Source of the DNA: Bacteroidaceae bacterium
GTDB lineage: Bacteria; Bacteroidota; Bacteroidia; Bacteroidales; Bacteroidaceae
Direction: 5' to 3'
NCBI GenBank assembly: GCA_017420875.1
Contig: JAFQNW010000133.1
Span: 1-38,625, forward strand
DNA: 38,625 nt
Positions 1 through 8,549 of this stretch are shown here, one piece after another (the first letter of the stretch is position 1; every line of letters begins with the position of its first letter). Both the position numbers and the translations under genes were made by a program. The notes beneath the pieces were generated by a model. The model worked only from the letters and a program-made list of their open reading frames with translations, was not told the origin of the DNA and ran no database searches.

Positions 1-3000
1 CCTTAAAGAACGATTCCTTGCATGCCATTGTGCGTCGACTGAGTTTCGAAGAGCAGTCAGGCTTTGGATTGAAGAAACTTTCCTTGCGTACCATTGCAAA
101 TAATAACAAGCTGAATCTTAATGATTTTAAGCTTGAACTCTCAAATACTACTTTAAGCTTGGATAGTATTGAGGTTCGTTACGATAGCTTATCATCCTTG
201 CCTAAGATGATGGACGATGTGGTGTATCAGGGCAAGCTCAATGCCAATCTTTATCCTACCGACTTTGCTCCTTTCCTACCTATTTTAAAGGGATTGAATC
301 AACCGATGAACTTGGCTTTGGAGTTCAAAGGAAAAGGCAAGGATTTGGAATGTCCCGTCATCTCTTTGTTGGATAAAGGCCATCTGCGACTCAATGCCGA
401 GGCCATGGTGTATAATTGGGATGCCGGTCGTGACATGTTTCTCGACAGCAAACTGAACACCTTCCATGTCACCCCCGAGGGTATCCAATATTTCATGAAC
501 AACCTGACAGGAAGTGTACCTTCCATCTTGCGACAATTGGGCTTTGTACGTTTGCAGGCTCAGTTGGGAGGATATTTGCGTGAAATGAAGTTCGATGGAC
601 AGATTCGTACAGGTGCCGGAGTGCTGGATGCCGACATGTTTATCAATAGCGACGAGGCGTATAACCGCACCTACTCGGGAGGTTTGAAGAGCGAGGACTT
701 GAATTTGGGCCTGTTGTTAAAGGATGAAAAGAAGTTTGGCAAGGCCAATTTCGAAATCAATCTGAATGGATTCGCTTACAAGGATCAGAATAAATATCCC
801 GAATCATATATTAAAGGTATCATCCATTCGTTGGATTTTAGCAACTATCGCTATGAAAACATCAGTTTGGACGGGGTGTACAAGAATGGAGGCTTCAATG
901 GTCAGTTGGCTTTGGACGACCCTAACGGGCAAGTGCGGGTGGATGGCACATTCAATGTGGCTCATTCCGTGTCCGATTTCAATCTGCAGGCTTCTGTCAA
1001 GAACCTCCGCCCTAACGAGCTGAACTTGTCCGATAAGTATGTTGACTCGGACATCTCTCTCGACCTCATGGCCGACTTTACCGGAAGCTCCATCGACGAT
1101 ATGAACGGACGCATCTACCTGGACGAACTCGTCTTGAATGCCCCAGAGGGAAATGGCTATCGCTTGGATAGCTTGCTGATTACCTCGGGCGTAGTCAAGG
1201 GGCAAAAGGAGCTTCGGGTGCAATCGCCATTCCTGACAGCTATGGTTCGTGGCGACTACTCCTATCCTACTGTGCCTGCCAGCATCATCCGCACCATGCA
1301 ACGCTACATCCCTTCGCTCATCACCTTGCGTGAAGGATTGCCTGTATCGCAAAACAATTTCCACTTCGATGTACAGGTGAAGGATACTGAAATCTTCAAG
1401 AAACTGTTCTTCATCCCGGTTGAGGTGCACATGCCTGCATCGCTGGCCGGATATGTCAACGACAAGGACGAGCAATTACGCTTGGAAGGCTCCTTTCCAC
1501 GCATCACTTACAATGGAACCTTGTACGAATCGGCCTCCTTGTTGTTCGAGAATCCTTCCGATAAATTCAATTGTCAGGCTCGCACCAGCATGTTGATGGG
1601 AAGTGGTGCCATGCTCAACTTGTCGGTCGACATGAAAGCCGAGCAAGACCGCATGCAAACAGTCTTGAATTGGGGGAACAATACCGATGTGACCTATGGT
1701 GGCCAGCTTTCTACTGTTACCAGTTTCTACAAAACCAAAGGCCGCTCTCCTATCCTACAGGCCGATATCGAGATTTTGCCTACCAAGATTGTGCTGAACG
1801 ATACGGTGTGGAACATCCGCTCATCGCATGTAGCTGTTGATTCTGGCCGGGTGTTTGTCGATAACTTCTTGGTCGAACGCCCCGACCAGCATCTGCGTAT
1901 CGATGGCAAGATAGCCAAGGGCGAAAACGATTCATGCTTGGTCGACCTCAAGAACATCGATGTGAAATATGTGCTCGACATTGTTCGCTTCGACGATGTG
2001 GAGTTTGGAGGTTTGGCAACGGGCAAGGTGCACCTCAAGAGCATTTTGAGCGACCTCTCCATGCATACTCGCCTCCATGTGCATCGTTTTGCTGTTAACA
2101 AGGGATTGATGGGCGAAGCCGATATCAAGGGTGTGTGGGATGCCGAATTGGGTGGCATACGCCTGGATGCTCAAATCGAGGAAGAGAACCTTTCAGCTAC
2201 TCATGTCACTGGTTATGTATCGCCCAAGCTCAAGGGACTAGACCTGATGATTGAAGCCGATAGTACCAACATCGGTTTGCTCGACCCTTATCTGGAAGGC
2301 ATCTTTAGCGAGTTGAATGGTCGTGTCAATGGCAATGTCCGTTTGTTTGGCTCGTTCAAGACCCTCGATTTGGAAGGCCGTGTCCGTGCCATGATTGATG
2401 CCAAGGTCGATGTGCTCAACACCTATTTGCAAGTGCGTAACGACTCCTTGCATATCCGTCCGGGAGAATTTGCCTTCGAAAATGTCCGCATTTACGATCG
2501 CGAAGGAAATTCCGGCGTAGCCAATGGTTATTTGCATCATAATCACTTGAAAAACCTGATGTATAACTTCGATATTCAGGGCAATAACTTGTTGATGTAC
2601 GACACCAACGACCCGGGCGACTTGCTCTTCTACGGCAAGGTTTATGGTAATGGGTTGGTACACCTCGATGGTGGAAACAATGCCATGAACGTGGATGCAC
2701 GCCTCACAACCGGTCGGAATACCACCTTTACCTATGTGACCGGTCTTACAGCCGAAGCTACTAGCAATCAGTTTATTACCTTTGTAGATAAGACTCCGAA
2801 GCGTATTCAGGATAGCGTGAAGACCGAGTTCTATCACTACACCGATGCTCAAAAGAAGAAAGAAGACGAAGGCCCGGAAATGGATTTAAGAATCAACATG
2901 CAGATCGAGGCCACTCCCGATGCCAGCATGAAGGTGGTAATGGATCCTGTAGCCGGTGACAACATCACTGCTCGAGGCAATGGTAACTTCCAGGTGAACT

Positions 3001-3941
3001 TCTATAATAAAGGTGATTTCCAGATGTTTGGCGATTACAACATCGAGCAAGGTCTGTACAAGCTTAGTATGCAGGAAGTTATCCGCAAGGATTTTACCCT
3101 CCAGTCGGGAAGTACCGTTACCTTTACCGGCGATCCTTACCAGGCCAACCTTGATGTAAAGGCGGTATATACCGTCAACTCTGCTTCGTTGAGCGACCTC
3201 TCTCCTGATGCTACCCTGAGTCAGAGTACCGTCAAGGTAAATTGTATCATGAACCTTACCGGAAGCTTGGCCAGTCCTGATATTAAGTTCGATTTGGAAC
3301 TCCCGATGGTGAGCGAAGAAGACCGTGAACTTGTGCGGAGTGTTACCAGCACCGAAGAGCAGATGAACACCCAAATCATCTACCTCTTGGGTCTTGGCAA
3401 ATTCTATACCTACGATTACGCCAACAATGCCAATCAATCTTCCAATACCACCAGTTCCTTGGCATTCAGCACCCTTTCCGGTCAGCTCAACAACATGCTT
3501 TCGCAAGTCATGGAAAACAAGAATTGGAACATTGGTGCCAACCTCAGTACCGGTCAGCAAGGATGGAGCAATGTCGAAGCAGAAGCCATGCTGTCTGCCC
3601 GTTTGCTCAACAATCGCCTGCTCATCAATGGTAATTTCGGGTATCGAGAAAACGTCATGGCCAACACGAACTTTGTGGGCGACTTCGAAGCCATCTGGCT
3701 CCTGACCAAGAATGGCGATTTCCGCTTGCGTGGCTATAACCAAACAAACGACCGATACTTCACCAAGGCCACATTGACTACACAGGGCATTGGCTTCATC
3801 TACAAGAAAGACTTCAACCGTTGGAATGAACTCTTCCAGTGGGTGTTCAAGAAACGCAAGGAAAAAAAGACAACCGAGGTTCATCCCGTGCAGGAACCCT
3901 CTCCGATGCCAGCCTCCCGGTTGAAACGCGAAGGCCGCTAA
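1..3941 (+). CDS. tamB: TamB-family translocation/assembly module protein, 5' end outside the window
   Basis: The frame is open through the left edge (first full codon at base 3), so the TTG at 18 is not a real start and the N-terminal membrane anchor lies outside the window. About 1,312 residues are visible. They consist of long runs of alternating hydrophobic/polar beta-strand repeats of the AsmA/TamB type, and the last roughly 400 residues (from the NMDARLTTGRNTTF region on) match the conserved TamB C-terminal domain (DUF490), ending in a basic tail. TamB is a periplasm-spanning, hydrophobic-grooved protein that works with a BamA-like partner in outer-membrane protein insertion or lipid traffic. 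The Bacteroidota partner, TamL, is encoded in this same window at 30034-32340. Family assignment is secure; the substrate is not known from sequence. Confidence 0.9.
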   Translation, partial: LKNDSLHAIVRRLSFEEQSGFGLKKLSLRTIANNNKLNLNDFKLELSNTTLSLDSIEVRYDSLSSLPKMMDDVVYQGKLNANLYPTDFAPFLPILKGLNQPMNLALEFKGKGKDLECPVISLLDKGHLRLNAEAMVYNWDAGRDMFLDSKLNTFHVTPEGIQYFMNNLTGSVPSILRQLGFVRLQAQLGGYLREMKFDGQIRTGAGVLDADMFINSDEAYNRTYSGGLKSEDLNLGLLLKDEKKFGKANFEINLNGFAYKDQNKYPESYIKGIIHSLDFSNYRYENISLDGVYKNGGFNGQLALDDPNGQVRVDGTFNVAHSVSDFNLQASVKNLRPNELNLSDKYVDSDISLDLMADFTGSSIDDMNGRIYLDELVLNAPEGNGYRLDSLLITSGVVKGQKELRVQSPFLTAMVRGDYSYPTVPASIIRTMQRYIPSLITLREGLPVSQNNFHFDVQVKDTEIFKKLFFIPVEVHMPASLAGYVNDKDEQLRLEGSFPRITYNGTLYESASLLFENPSDKFNCQARTSMLMGSGAMLNLSVDMKAEQDRMQTVLNWGNNTDVTYGGQLSTVTSFYKTKGRSPILQADIEILPTKIVLNDTVWNIRSSHVAVDSGRVFVDNFLVERPDQHLRIDGKIAKGENDSCLVDLKNIDVKYVLDIVRFDDVEFGGLATGKVHLKSILSDLSMHTRLHVHRFAVNKGLMGEADIKGVWDAELGGIRLDAQIEEENLSATHVTGYVSPKLKGLDLMIEADSTNIGLLDPYLEGIFSELNGRVNGNVRLFGSFKTLDLEGRVRAMIDAKVDVLNTYLQVRNDSLHIRPGEFAFENVRIYDREGNSGVANGYLHHNHLKNLMYNFDIQGNNLLMYDTNDPGDLLFYGKVYGNGLVHLDGGNNAMNVDARLTTGRNTTFTYVTGLTAEATSNQFITFVDKTPKRIQDSVKTEFYHYTDAQKKKEDEGPEMDLRINMQIEATPDASMKVVMDPVAGDNITARGNGNFQVNFYNKGDFQMFGDYNIEQGLYKLSMQEVIRKDFTLQSGSTVTFTGDPYQANLDVKAVYTVNSASLSDLSPDATLSQSTVKVNCIMNLTGSLASPDIKFDLELPMVSEEDRELVRSVTSTEEQMNTQIIYLLGLGKFYTYDYANNANQSSNTTSSLAFSTLSGQLNNMLSQVMENKNWNIGANLSTGQQGWSNVEAEAMLSARLLNNRLLINGNFGYRENVMANTNFVGDFEAIWLLTKNGDFRLRGYNQTNDRYFTKATLTTQGIGFIYKKDFNRWNELFQWVFKKRKEKKTTEVHPVQEPSPMPASRLKREGR

Positions 3942-4008
3942 ATAGAATTTGTCATCATAAATATCCTTAGTTAATAAAGGTAAATCCAGAAACAATTCCT
4001 TTCGATAG

Positions 4009-4054
4009 GCTGTTTAGCTAGTTGATTTGAAACAAACCGATTTAACTAAACAGC
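4009..4054 (+). other. Inverted repeat in the leader of the DUF4251 gene
   Basis: A perfect 9-bp inverted repeat (GCTGTTTAG at 4009-4017, CTAAACAGC at 4046-4054) encloses 28 nt and ends six bases before the ATG at 4061. In mRNA it would form a hairpin covering the ribosome-binding region. I could not place a convincing TAnnTTTG promoter between it and tamB. It may be a translational control element or an operator; neither is shown. Confidence 0.5.
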
Positions 4055-4060
4055 TTAATT

Positions 4061-4651
4061 ATGAAGAAAGTATTATCTATCGTGGCACTGTTGTTGCTAT
4101 GCTTCACAGTGACAACTCATGCACAAATCAGTAAGGAAGATCGTGCCGCCCGTCGTGAAGCATTAAGAAAAGAACGTGCCGAACGTGAAGCCCTCGAAGC
4201 TCAGCAAGATTCTGTAGCCTATCTCAAGGCTATCGAAGCCATCAAAGCCGGTTCTTTTGTCTTGGAAGCCGATTTTGTGGGATTCCCTAGCGGACTCACC
4301 CGTTATGTATCCAGTAGCACCAACTACATCGAAGTGAACGAGAACAACGGTGTCTTGCAAACCGCATTCAGCAACTTCTCAGCCAATCCTGGTCCTAACG
4401 GATTGGGTGGTGTGACAGTAGAAGGTAGCATCGGTACTCCTAAATTTACAGAAGACAAAGACGGCAATCTCTATTATAGCTTTAATATTCAAGGTATTGC
4501 CGTGTCTGCTACCATCTTTATCACAGTAACTGCCGGTACCAACCAGGCATCAGCTACTATTACCCCCAACTTCAACAACAACAATATGACGATGACCGGT
4601 CATTTGGTTCCTTACGACGAAAGTTTCGTTATCCAGGGAACCACCTGGTAG
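4061..4651 (+). CDS. Exported DUF4251 domain protein
   Basis: A 196-residue protein with a clear Sec signal peptide (MKKVLSIVALLLLCFTVTTHA, cleavage before QIS). A charged Arg/Glu-rich stretch at about 26-48 is probably helical. After it comes a beta-rich domain (about 60-196) that I recognise as DUF4251, a Bacteroidales family of periplasmic or outer-membrane-facing proteins of unknown function. The mature protein has no cysteine. It follows tamB on the same strand after 119 bp and is closed by a strong bidirectional terminator shared with aspS. The start has no competitor in frame. The biochemical role is unknown. Confidence 0.85.
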   Translation: MKKVLSIVALLLLCFTVTTHAQISKEDRAARREALRKERAEREALEAQQDSVAYLKAIEAIKAGSFVLEADFVGFPSGLTRYVSSSTNYIEVNENNGVLQTAFSNFSANPGPNGLGGVTVEGSIGTPKFTEDKDGNLYYSFNIQGIAVSATIFITVTAGTNQASATITPNFNNNNMTMTGHLVPYDESFVIQGTTW

Positions 4652-4658
4652 TCAACAA

Positions 4659-4689
4659 AAAAGGAGTTTCAATTTTTGAAACTCCTTTT
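4659..4689. terminator. Bidirectional intrinsic terminator between the DUF4251 gene and aspS
   Basis: A perfect 12-bp stem (4659-4670 with 4678-4689, AAAAGGAGTTTC/GAAACTCCTTTT) and a 7-nt loop, with T-rich tails on both strands. It sits between the convergent stops at 4651 and 4695, so it can end both transcripts. Confidence 0.9.
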
Positions 4690-4694
4690 ATTTT

Positions 4695-6455
4695 TTATTC
4701 TTCTGATAAGTTCAATGCTAATTGCAATTCATCCAATTGCTTCTGGTCGAGAGCAGCCGGAGCATCCAACATCACGTCACGTCCGCTGTTGTTCTTCGGG
4801 AAAGCAATACAGTCACGGATACTATCCAAACCAGCGAAGAGCGATACCCAACGGTCCAAACCATAAGCCAATCCACCATGAGGAGGAGCACCATACTTGA
4901 ATGCATTCATCAAGAAACCGAACTGTTCCTGAGCCTTTTCCGGAGTGAATCCCAGGATTTCAAACATCTTGGCCTGCAACTGGGCATCGTGGATACGGAT
5001 GGAACCACCACCTACTTCTACTCCATTGATTACCATGTCGTAAGCATCGGCACGTACAGCAGCCGGGTCAGTATCCAACAAAGGAATATCTTCATCTTTC
5101 GGATGAGTGAACGGATGGTGCATAGCCATCAAGCGACCTTCTTCTTCGCTCCATTCAAACATTGGGAAATCTACCACCCACAGACAAGCAAACTGGTTCT
5201 TGTCGCGGAGACCCAATTGGCGACCCACTTCCAAACGCAATTCGCAAAGCTGTTTGCGAGTCTTCATGGCATCATCACCGCTCAAGATTAGGATCAAGTC
5301 ACCCGGCTTGGCACCGAATGCTTCCTTCATCTGCTGCAACACTTCCTGTGTATAGAATTTGTCTACACTCGACTTCACGTTGCCATCGGCTTCTACACGA
5401 GCATATACCATACCCTTTGCACCGATTTGTGGACGCTTCACATAGTCTGTCAACTGATCCAATTGCTTGCGGGTATAAGTTGCAGCCCCTTCTGCACAGA
5501 TACCACCTACATAAGCCGCATTGTCGAATACCGGGAAACCATGCCCCTTCATAATGTCCATCAACTCCACAAACTTCATGCCGAAGCGGATATCCGGCTT
5601 GTCGCTACCATAATACTTCATGGCATCCGCCCAAGGCATACGGATGAATGGTTCTGTCAATTCCACTCCACGCAATTCCTTGAACAAGTGCTTAGCCATC
5701 CCTTCGAACAAGCTGATTACATCTTCTTGTTCTACGAAACTCATTTCGCAGTCAATCTGAGTAAACTCAGGCTGACGGTCAGCACGCAAGTCCTCATCGC
5801 GGAAACACTTCACAATCTGGAAGTAACGGTCCATACCCGATACCATCAACAACTGCTTCAAAGTCTGAGGCGATTGAGGCAAAGCATAGAACTGTCCCGG
5901 ATTCATACGGCTAGGCACCACAAAGTCGCGTGCACCTTCCGGAGTAGAGCCTACCATCATTGGAGTTTCAATTTCCAGGAACCCCTTGCTATCCAAGTAG
6001 CGACGCACCTCCATGGTCATGCGATGACGCAATTCCAGGTTCGCACGCACCGGGTTACGACGCAAGTCCAGGTAACGGTACTTCATGCGGATATCATCAC
6101 CACCATCACTATTATCCTCGATGGTAAACGGAGGTGTCAACGCACTGTTCAGCACGTTCAGTTCTTGAGCGATGATTTCAATTTCCCCGGTTGGGATATT
6201 CTTGTTTTTGTTCGAACGTTCGTTCACAGTACCAGTCACCTGAATCACGAACTCACGTCCCAGGTGGTTAGCCTGTTCACACAATTCCGCATTCACATCT
6301 GTGTTGAACACCAATTGAGTAATCCCATAACGGTCGCGGAGGTCCACAAAGGTCATTCCCCCCATTTTGCGTGTACGCTGCACCCATCCGGCCAGTGTCA
6401 CGTTCTTTCCTGCATCGGCTAGTCTCAGCTCGCCGCAAGTATGACTTCTGAACAT
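4695..6455 (-). CDS. aspS: Aspartate--tRNA ligase
   Basis: A 586-residue class II aminoacyl-tRNA synthetase that charges tRNA-Asp in the cytoplasm. Domains in order: an N-terminal OB-fold anticodon-binding domain (about 1-105, with [19 protein letters not shown]), the catalytic core with motif 2 [16 protein letters not shown] at 218-233, the bacterial-type GAD insertion in the middle third, and motif 3 (GLDRW) near the C-terminus. The length is normal for the bacterial type. The start is the ATG at 6455. A TATATTTG -7-like element lies at 6485-6492 on the minus strand without an obvious -33 partner. It lies 168 bp downstream of aspA, with aspA's terminator in between, so the two are probably separate units. 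Confidence 0.97.
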   Translation of the reverse strand: MFRSHTCGELRLADAGKNVTLAGWVQRTRKMGGMTFVDLRDRYGITQLVFNTDVNAELCEQANHLGREFVIQVTGTVNERSNKNKNIPTGEIEIIAQELNVLNSALTPPFTIEDNSDGGDDIRMKYRYLDLRRNPVRANLELRHRMTMEVRRYLDSKGFLEIETPMMVGSTPEGARDFVVPSRMNPGQFYALPQSPQTLKQLLMVSGMDRYFQIVKCFRDEDLRADRQPEFTQIDCEMSFVEQEDVISLFEGMAKHLFKELRGVELTEPFIRMPWADAMKYYGSDKPDIRFGMKFVELMDIMKGHGFPVFDNAAYVGGICAEGAATYTRKQLDQLTDYVKRPQIGAKGMVYARVEADGNVKSSVDKFYTQEVLQQMKEAFGAKPGDLILILSGDDAMKTRKQLCELRLEVGRQLGLRDKNQFACLWVVDFPMFEWSEEEGRLMAMHHPFTHPKDEDIPLLDTDPAAVRADAYDMVINGVEVGGGSIRIHDAQLQAKMFEILGFTPEKAQEQFGFLMNAFKYGAPPHGGLAYGLDRWVSLFAGLDSIRDCIAFPKNNSGRDVMLDAPAALDQKQLDELQLALNLSEE

Positions 6456-6577
6456 AATCTTTCTAATTTATATTTTAATTGGTGCAAATATACGAATAAA
6501 CGAGCGAGAAATAAGAAGTTTACTTCAATATTTTTCACTGCGAGTGTAGAGTATCCTCGAGATTTACCTCAAAAACG

Positions 6578-6616
6578 AAAAAAGGTTGCACCCACCAAGT
6601 AGAAGCAACCTTTTTT
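6578..6616 (-). terminator. Intrinsic terminator of aspA
   Basis: A perfect 12-bp stem (6578-6589 with 6605-6616; GGTTGC/GCAACC core flanked by A/T runs) with a 15-nt loop, just past the aspA stop at 6624. On the minus strand it is followed by a T-rich tract. Confidence 0.85.
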
Positions 6617-6623
6617 ATAAATC

Positions 6624-8057
6624 TTATTTCATCGGCTTGATATCCAATTTTACCGGTTTGATCATGTTTACCGGACTGAGGATGGTATCCAAATCTTCCT
6701 TGGTGAGGATGCCGTGTTCGAGCACGAGGTCGTAAACGCTACGGCCGGTTTCGAGGGCTTCCTTCGCAATCTTAGTCGAGTTCTTGTAACCGATAACCGG
6801 ATTCAAGGCTGTTACCACGCCGATACTGTTGTGTACTTCGTTGCGGCACTTTTCTTCGTTGGCTGTGATGCCGTCCACACAACGGGTACGGAGGGTGTCG
6901 AAGCCGTGAATCATCAAGTCTACCGATTCGAAGCAGCATTGTGCCATCACCGGTTCCATAGCGTTGAGTTCCATTTGGGCAGCATCGCCGGCCATGGTAA
7001 CACAGAGGTCGTTACCCATTACCTTGTAGCAAATCTGGTTCATTACTTCTGGAATAACCGGATTGACCTTACCCGGCATGATGGAAGAACCCGGTTGCAT
7101 GGCTGGGAGGTTGAATTCGGTCAAACCACAACGCGGACCGCAACCCAACAAACGCAAGTCGTTACAAATCTTATTCACCTTTACGGCTACACGGCGAAGT
7201 GCTGATGAATAACCTACCATGCAAGATGTATCGGAAGTAGCACCTACCAAGTCGCCCGAGAGCTGGAAGTCCAAACCGGTGATGTCGCACATGGCTTGTA
7301 CGCACTTTTCAGCATAGCCCGGTTCGGCACAGATACCGGTACCGATGGCGGTTGCACCCATGTTTATGGTCAAGAAGTCGGCAGCGGCTTCTTCCAAGTG
7401 CTTCACTTCGTCCTGAAGGATGCTGGCGAAGCCGTTGAAGGTTTGTCCCAAAGTCATAGGAACGGCATCCTGCAACTGGGTACGACCCATCTTGATGATG
7501 TGGGCAAATTCTTTCCCTTTCTTGCGGAACGAGGCGATGAGTTCGTTCAAGTGTGGGATGAAGCTTAAGTGCTTGTAGTACAAACCTACGTGGATAGCGG
7601 TTGGGTATGCATCGTTGGTAGACTGTGAGCAGTTTACATGGTCATTAGGTGAGCAGTATTGGTATTCACCGCGTTGGTGGCCCATGATTTCGAGGGCACG
7701 GTTGGCGATGACTTCGTTGGCGTTCATGTTAGTGGTAGTACCTGCCCCACCCTGAATCATATCCACCGGGAAATGTTCGTGGTGCTGACCGTCCATGATT
7801 TCCTGGCAAGCTTGTTCGATAGCCTGAGCTTGAGCGTCGGTCAAGAGACCGAGTGCGTGGTTGGCACGAGCTGCAGCCATTTTGGTAACAGCCAAGCCGT
7901 AAATGAAGCGTGGGTAATCTGACAGATGGAATTTGCTGATAGGGAAGTTTTCAATACCACGAAGTGTCTGTACACCGTACAAGGCACTGTTGGGGAGTTC
8001 GCGTGCACCAATCAGGTCGCTTTCAACGCGAGTACCAGTTAAATTTTTAGTTTCCAT
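6624..8057 (-). CDS. aspA: Aspartate ammonia-lyase (aspartase)
   Basis: Reversible deamination of L-aspartate to fumarate and ammonia; in anaerobes fumarate feeds the fumarate reductase/succinate route. From the ATG at 8057 (METKNLTGTRVESD) the protein has 477 residues, the usual aspartase size. The in-frame extension to 8081 is rejected because the promoter at 8092-8122 puts transcription start too close to it. The fumarase/aspartase signature GSSIMPGKVNPVIPE lies near residues 322-336, and TNMNANEVIANRA and STNDAYPTA match the other conserved active-site regions of the superfamily. Aspartase is preferred over fumarase on overall resemblance; a fumarase reading is unlikely. It has its own promoter and terminator. 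Confidence 0.94.
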   Translation of the reverse strand: METKNLTGTRVESDLIGARELPNSALYGVQTLRGIENFPISKFHLSDYPRFIYGLAVTKMAAARANHALGLLTDAQAQAIEQACQEIMDGQHHEHFPVDMIQGGAGTTTNMNANEVIANRALEIMGHQRGEYQYCSPNDHVNCSQSTNDAYPTAIHVGLYYKHLSFIPHLNELIASFRKKGKEFAHIIKMGRTQLQDAVPMTLGQTFNGFASILQDEVKHLEEAAADFLTINMGATAIGTGICAEPGYAEKCVQAMCDITGLDFQLSGDLVGATSDTSCMVGYSSALRRVAVKVNKICNDLRLLGCGPRCGLTEFNLPAMQPGSSIMPGKVNPVIPEVMNQICYKVMGNDLCVTMAGDAAQMELNAMEPVMAQCCFESVDLMIHGFDTLRTRCVDGITANEEKCRNEVHNSIGVVTALNPVIGYKNSTKIAKEALETGRSVYDLVLEHGILTKEDLDTILSPVNMIKPVKLDIKPMK

Positions 8058-8091
8058 AGTTTGTTTTTTATAAAGGTTCAATCTAATTCAG

Positions 8092-8122
8092 CAAAAGTAC
8101 AAACTTAGTTGATGATAGCAAA
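8092..8122 (-). promoter_or_regulatory. Bacteroidales-type promoter of aspA
   Basis: Read on the minus strand: TTTG (8119-8122), 19 bp, TACTTTTG (8092-8099). This matches the Bacteroides primary sigma consensus TTTG-N19-TAnnTTTG exactly, about 35 bp upstream of the aspA ATG. Confidence 0.8.
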
Positions 8123-8140
8123 GAGAAAAGTGTTTTTTTA

Positions 8141-8171
8141 ATGAAGAATGAAGAATGATGAATGAAGAATT
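8141..8171. repeat. Degenerate ATGAAGA short tandem repeat
   Basis: Two perfect ATGAAGA units (8141-8154) are followed by imperfect copies (ATGATGAATGAAGAAT) between the aspA promoter and the tRNA-Pro promoter. It is a small microsatellite-like tract with no coding potential and resembles the larger heptad array at 11705-11795. Confidence 0.55.
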
Positions 8172-8234
8172 CCTTACGGATGCAGGATGTGAAGTGGGTT
8201 ATTTATTAGCAGAAGCAAAAAAATGCGAGAAAAG

Positions 8235-8265
8235 TTTGTGAATTCAAAAAAGATGTGTATCTTTG
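8235..8265 (+). promoter_or_regulatory. Promoter of tRNA-Pro
   Basis: TTTG (8235-8238), 19 bp, TATCTTTG (8258-8265): an exact match to the Bacteroides consensus, placed about 28 bp upstream of the expected transcript of the tRNA at 8301. Confidence 0.8.
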
Positions 8266-8300
8266 CATCGCTTTTGAGGAAAAGACCTCAAGAAGTGATT

Positions 8301-8375
8301 CGGGGTGTAGCGCAGTCCGGTTAGCGCACCTGCTTTGGGAGCAGGGGGTCGTGGGTTCGAATCCCGCTACCCCGA
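8301..8375 (+). tRNA. tRNA-Pro (anticodon TGG)
   Basis: Cloverleaf: acceptor CGGGGTG pairs with TACCCCG (one G-T wobble), the D arm contains GCGCAGTCCGGTTAGCGC, and the anticodon stem CCTGC/GCAGG encloses loop TTTGGGA (anticodon TGG). The T arm GTGGGTTCGAATCCCGC is canonical and the discriminator is A. CCA is not encoded. A terminator follows at once. Confidence 0.95.
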
Positions 8376-8376
8376 C

Positions 8377-8410
8377 AAAAAAGGAATCAGAATTTTCTGA
8401 TTCCTTTTTT
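8377..8410 (+). terminator. Terminator of tRNA-Pro
   Basis: A 14-bp stem (8377-8390 with 8397-8410; GGAATCAG/CTGATTCC core extended by A/T), a 6-nt loop and a T run directly after the tRNA. Confidence 0.85.
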
Positions 8411-8478
8411 TTGTTTGAAAAATTGCTATATTTGTTAATTAGGCATTGTTGTTTATTATTGGTGCGATTGTTATAGTG

Positions 8479-8505
8479 ACATCCTGAGCAATGCTCAGAA
8501 TGATA
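8479..8505. repeat. Short palindromic element of the GTCATCCTGAGC type
   Basis: CTGAGC-AAT-GCTCAG (8484-8498) is flanked by near-symmetric GACATC and GAATGATAC. It resembles half-sites of the longer REP-like element at 37815-37892 and sits in the untranscribed gap between the tRNA-Pro terminator and the spt terminator. Confidence 0.5.
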
Positions 8506-8507
8506 CG

Positions 8508-8549
8508 AAAAAAGAAGGTGTACTCAATAAATGTACACCTTCTTTTTTT
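8508..8549 (-). terminator. Terminator of the serine palmitoyltransferase gene
   Basis: A long stem AAAAAAGAAGGTGTAC (8508-8523) pairs with GTACACCTTC plus a T run (8533-8549), with a 9-nt loop. It overlaps the 3' end of the minus-strand gene whose stop is at 8548. Confidence 0.85.

Noticed and set aside
2886..3995. A 369-codon open frame antisense to tamB
   Set aside because: Shadow of tamB; no recognisable domain and no promoter.
5427..6422. A 331-codon open frame antisense to aspS
   Set aside because: Shadow of the synthetase gene; composition is not protein-like.
8255..8476. Open frame covering tRNA-Pro
   Set aside because: The cloverleaf with its own promoter and terminator explains the region.
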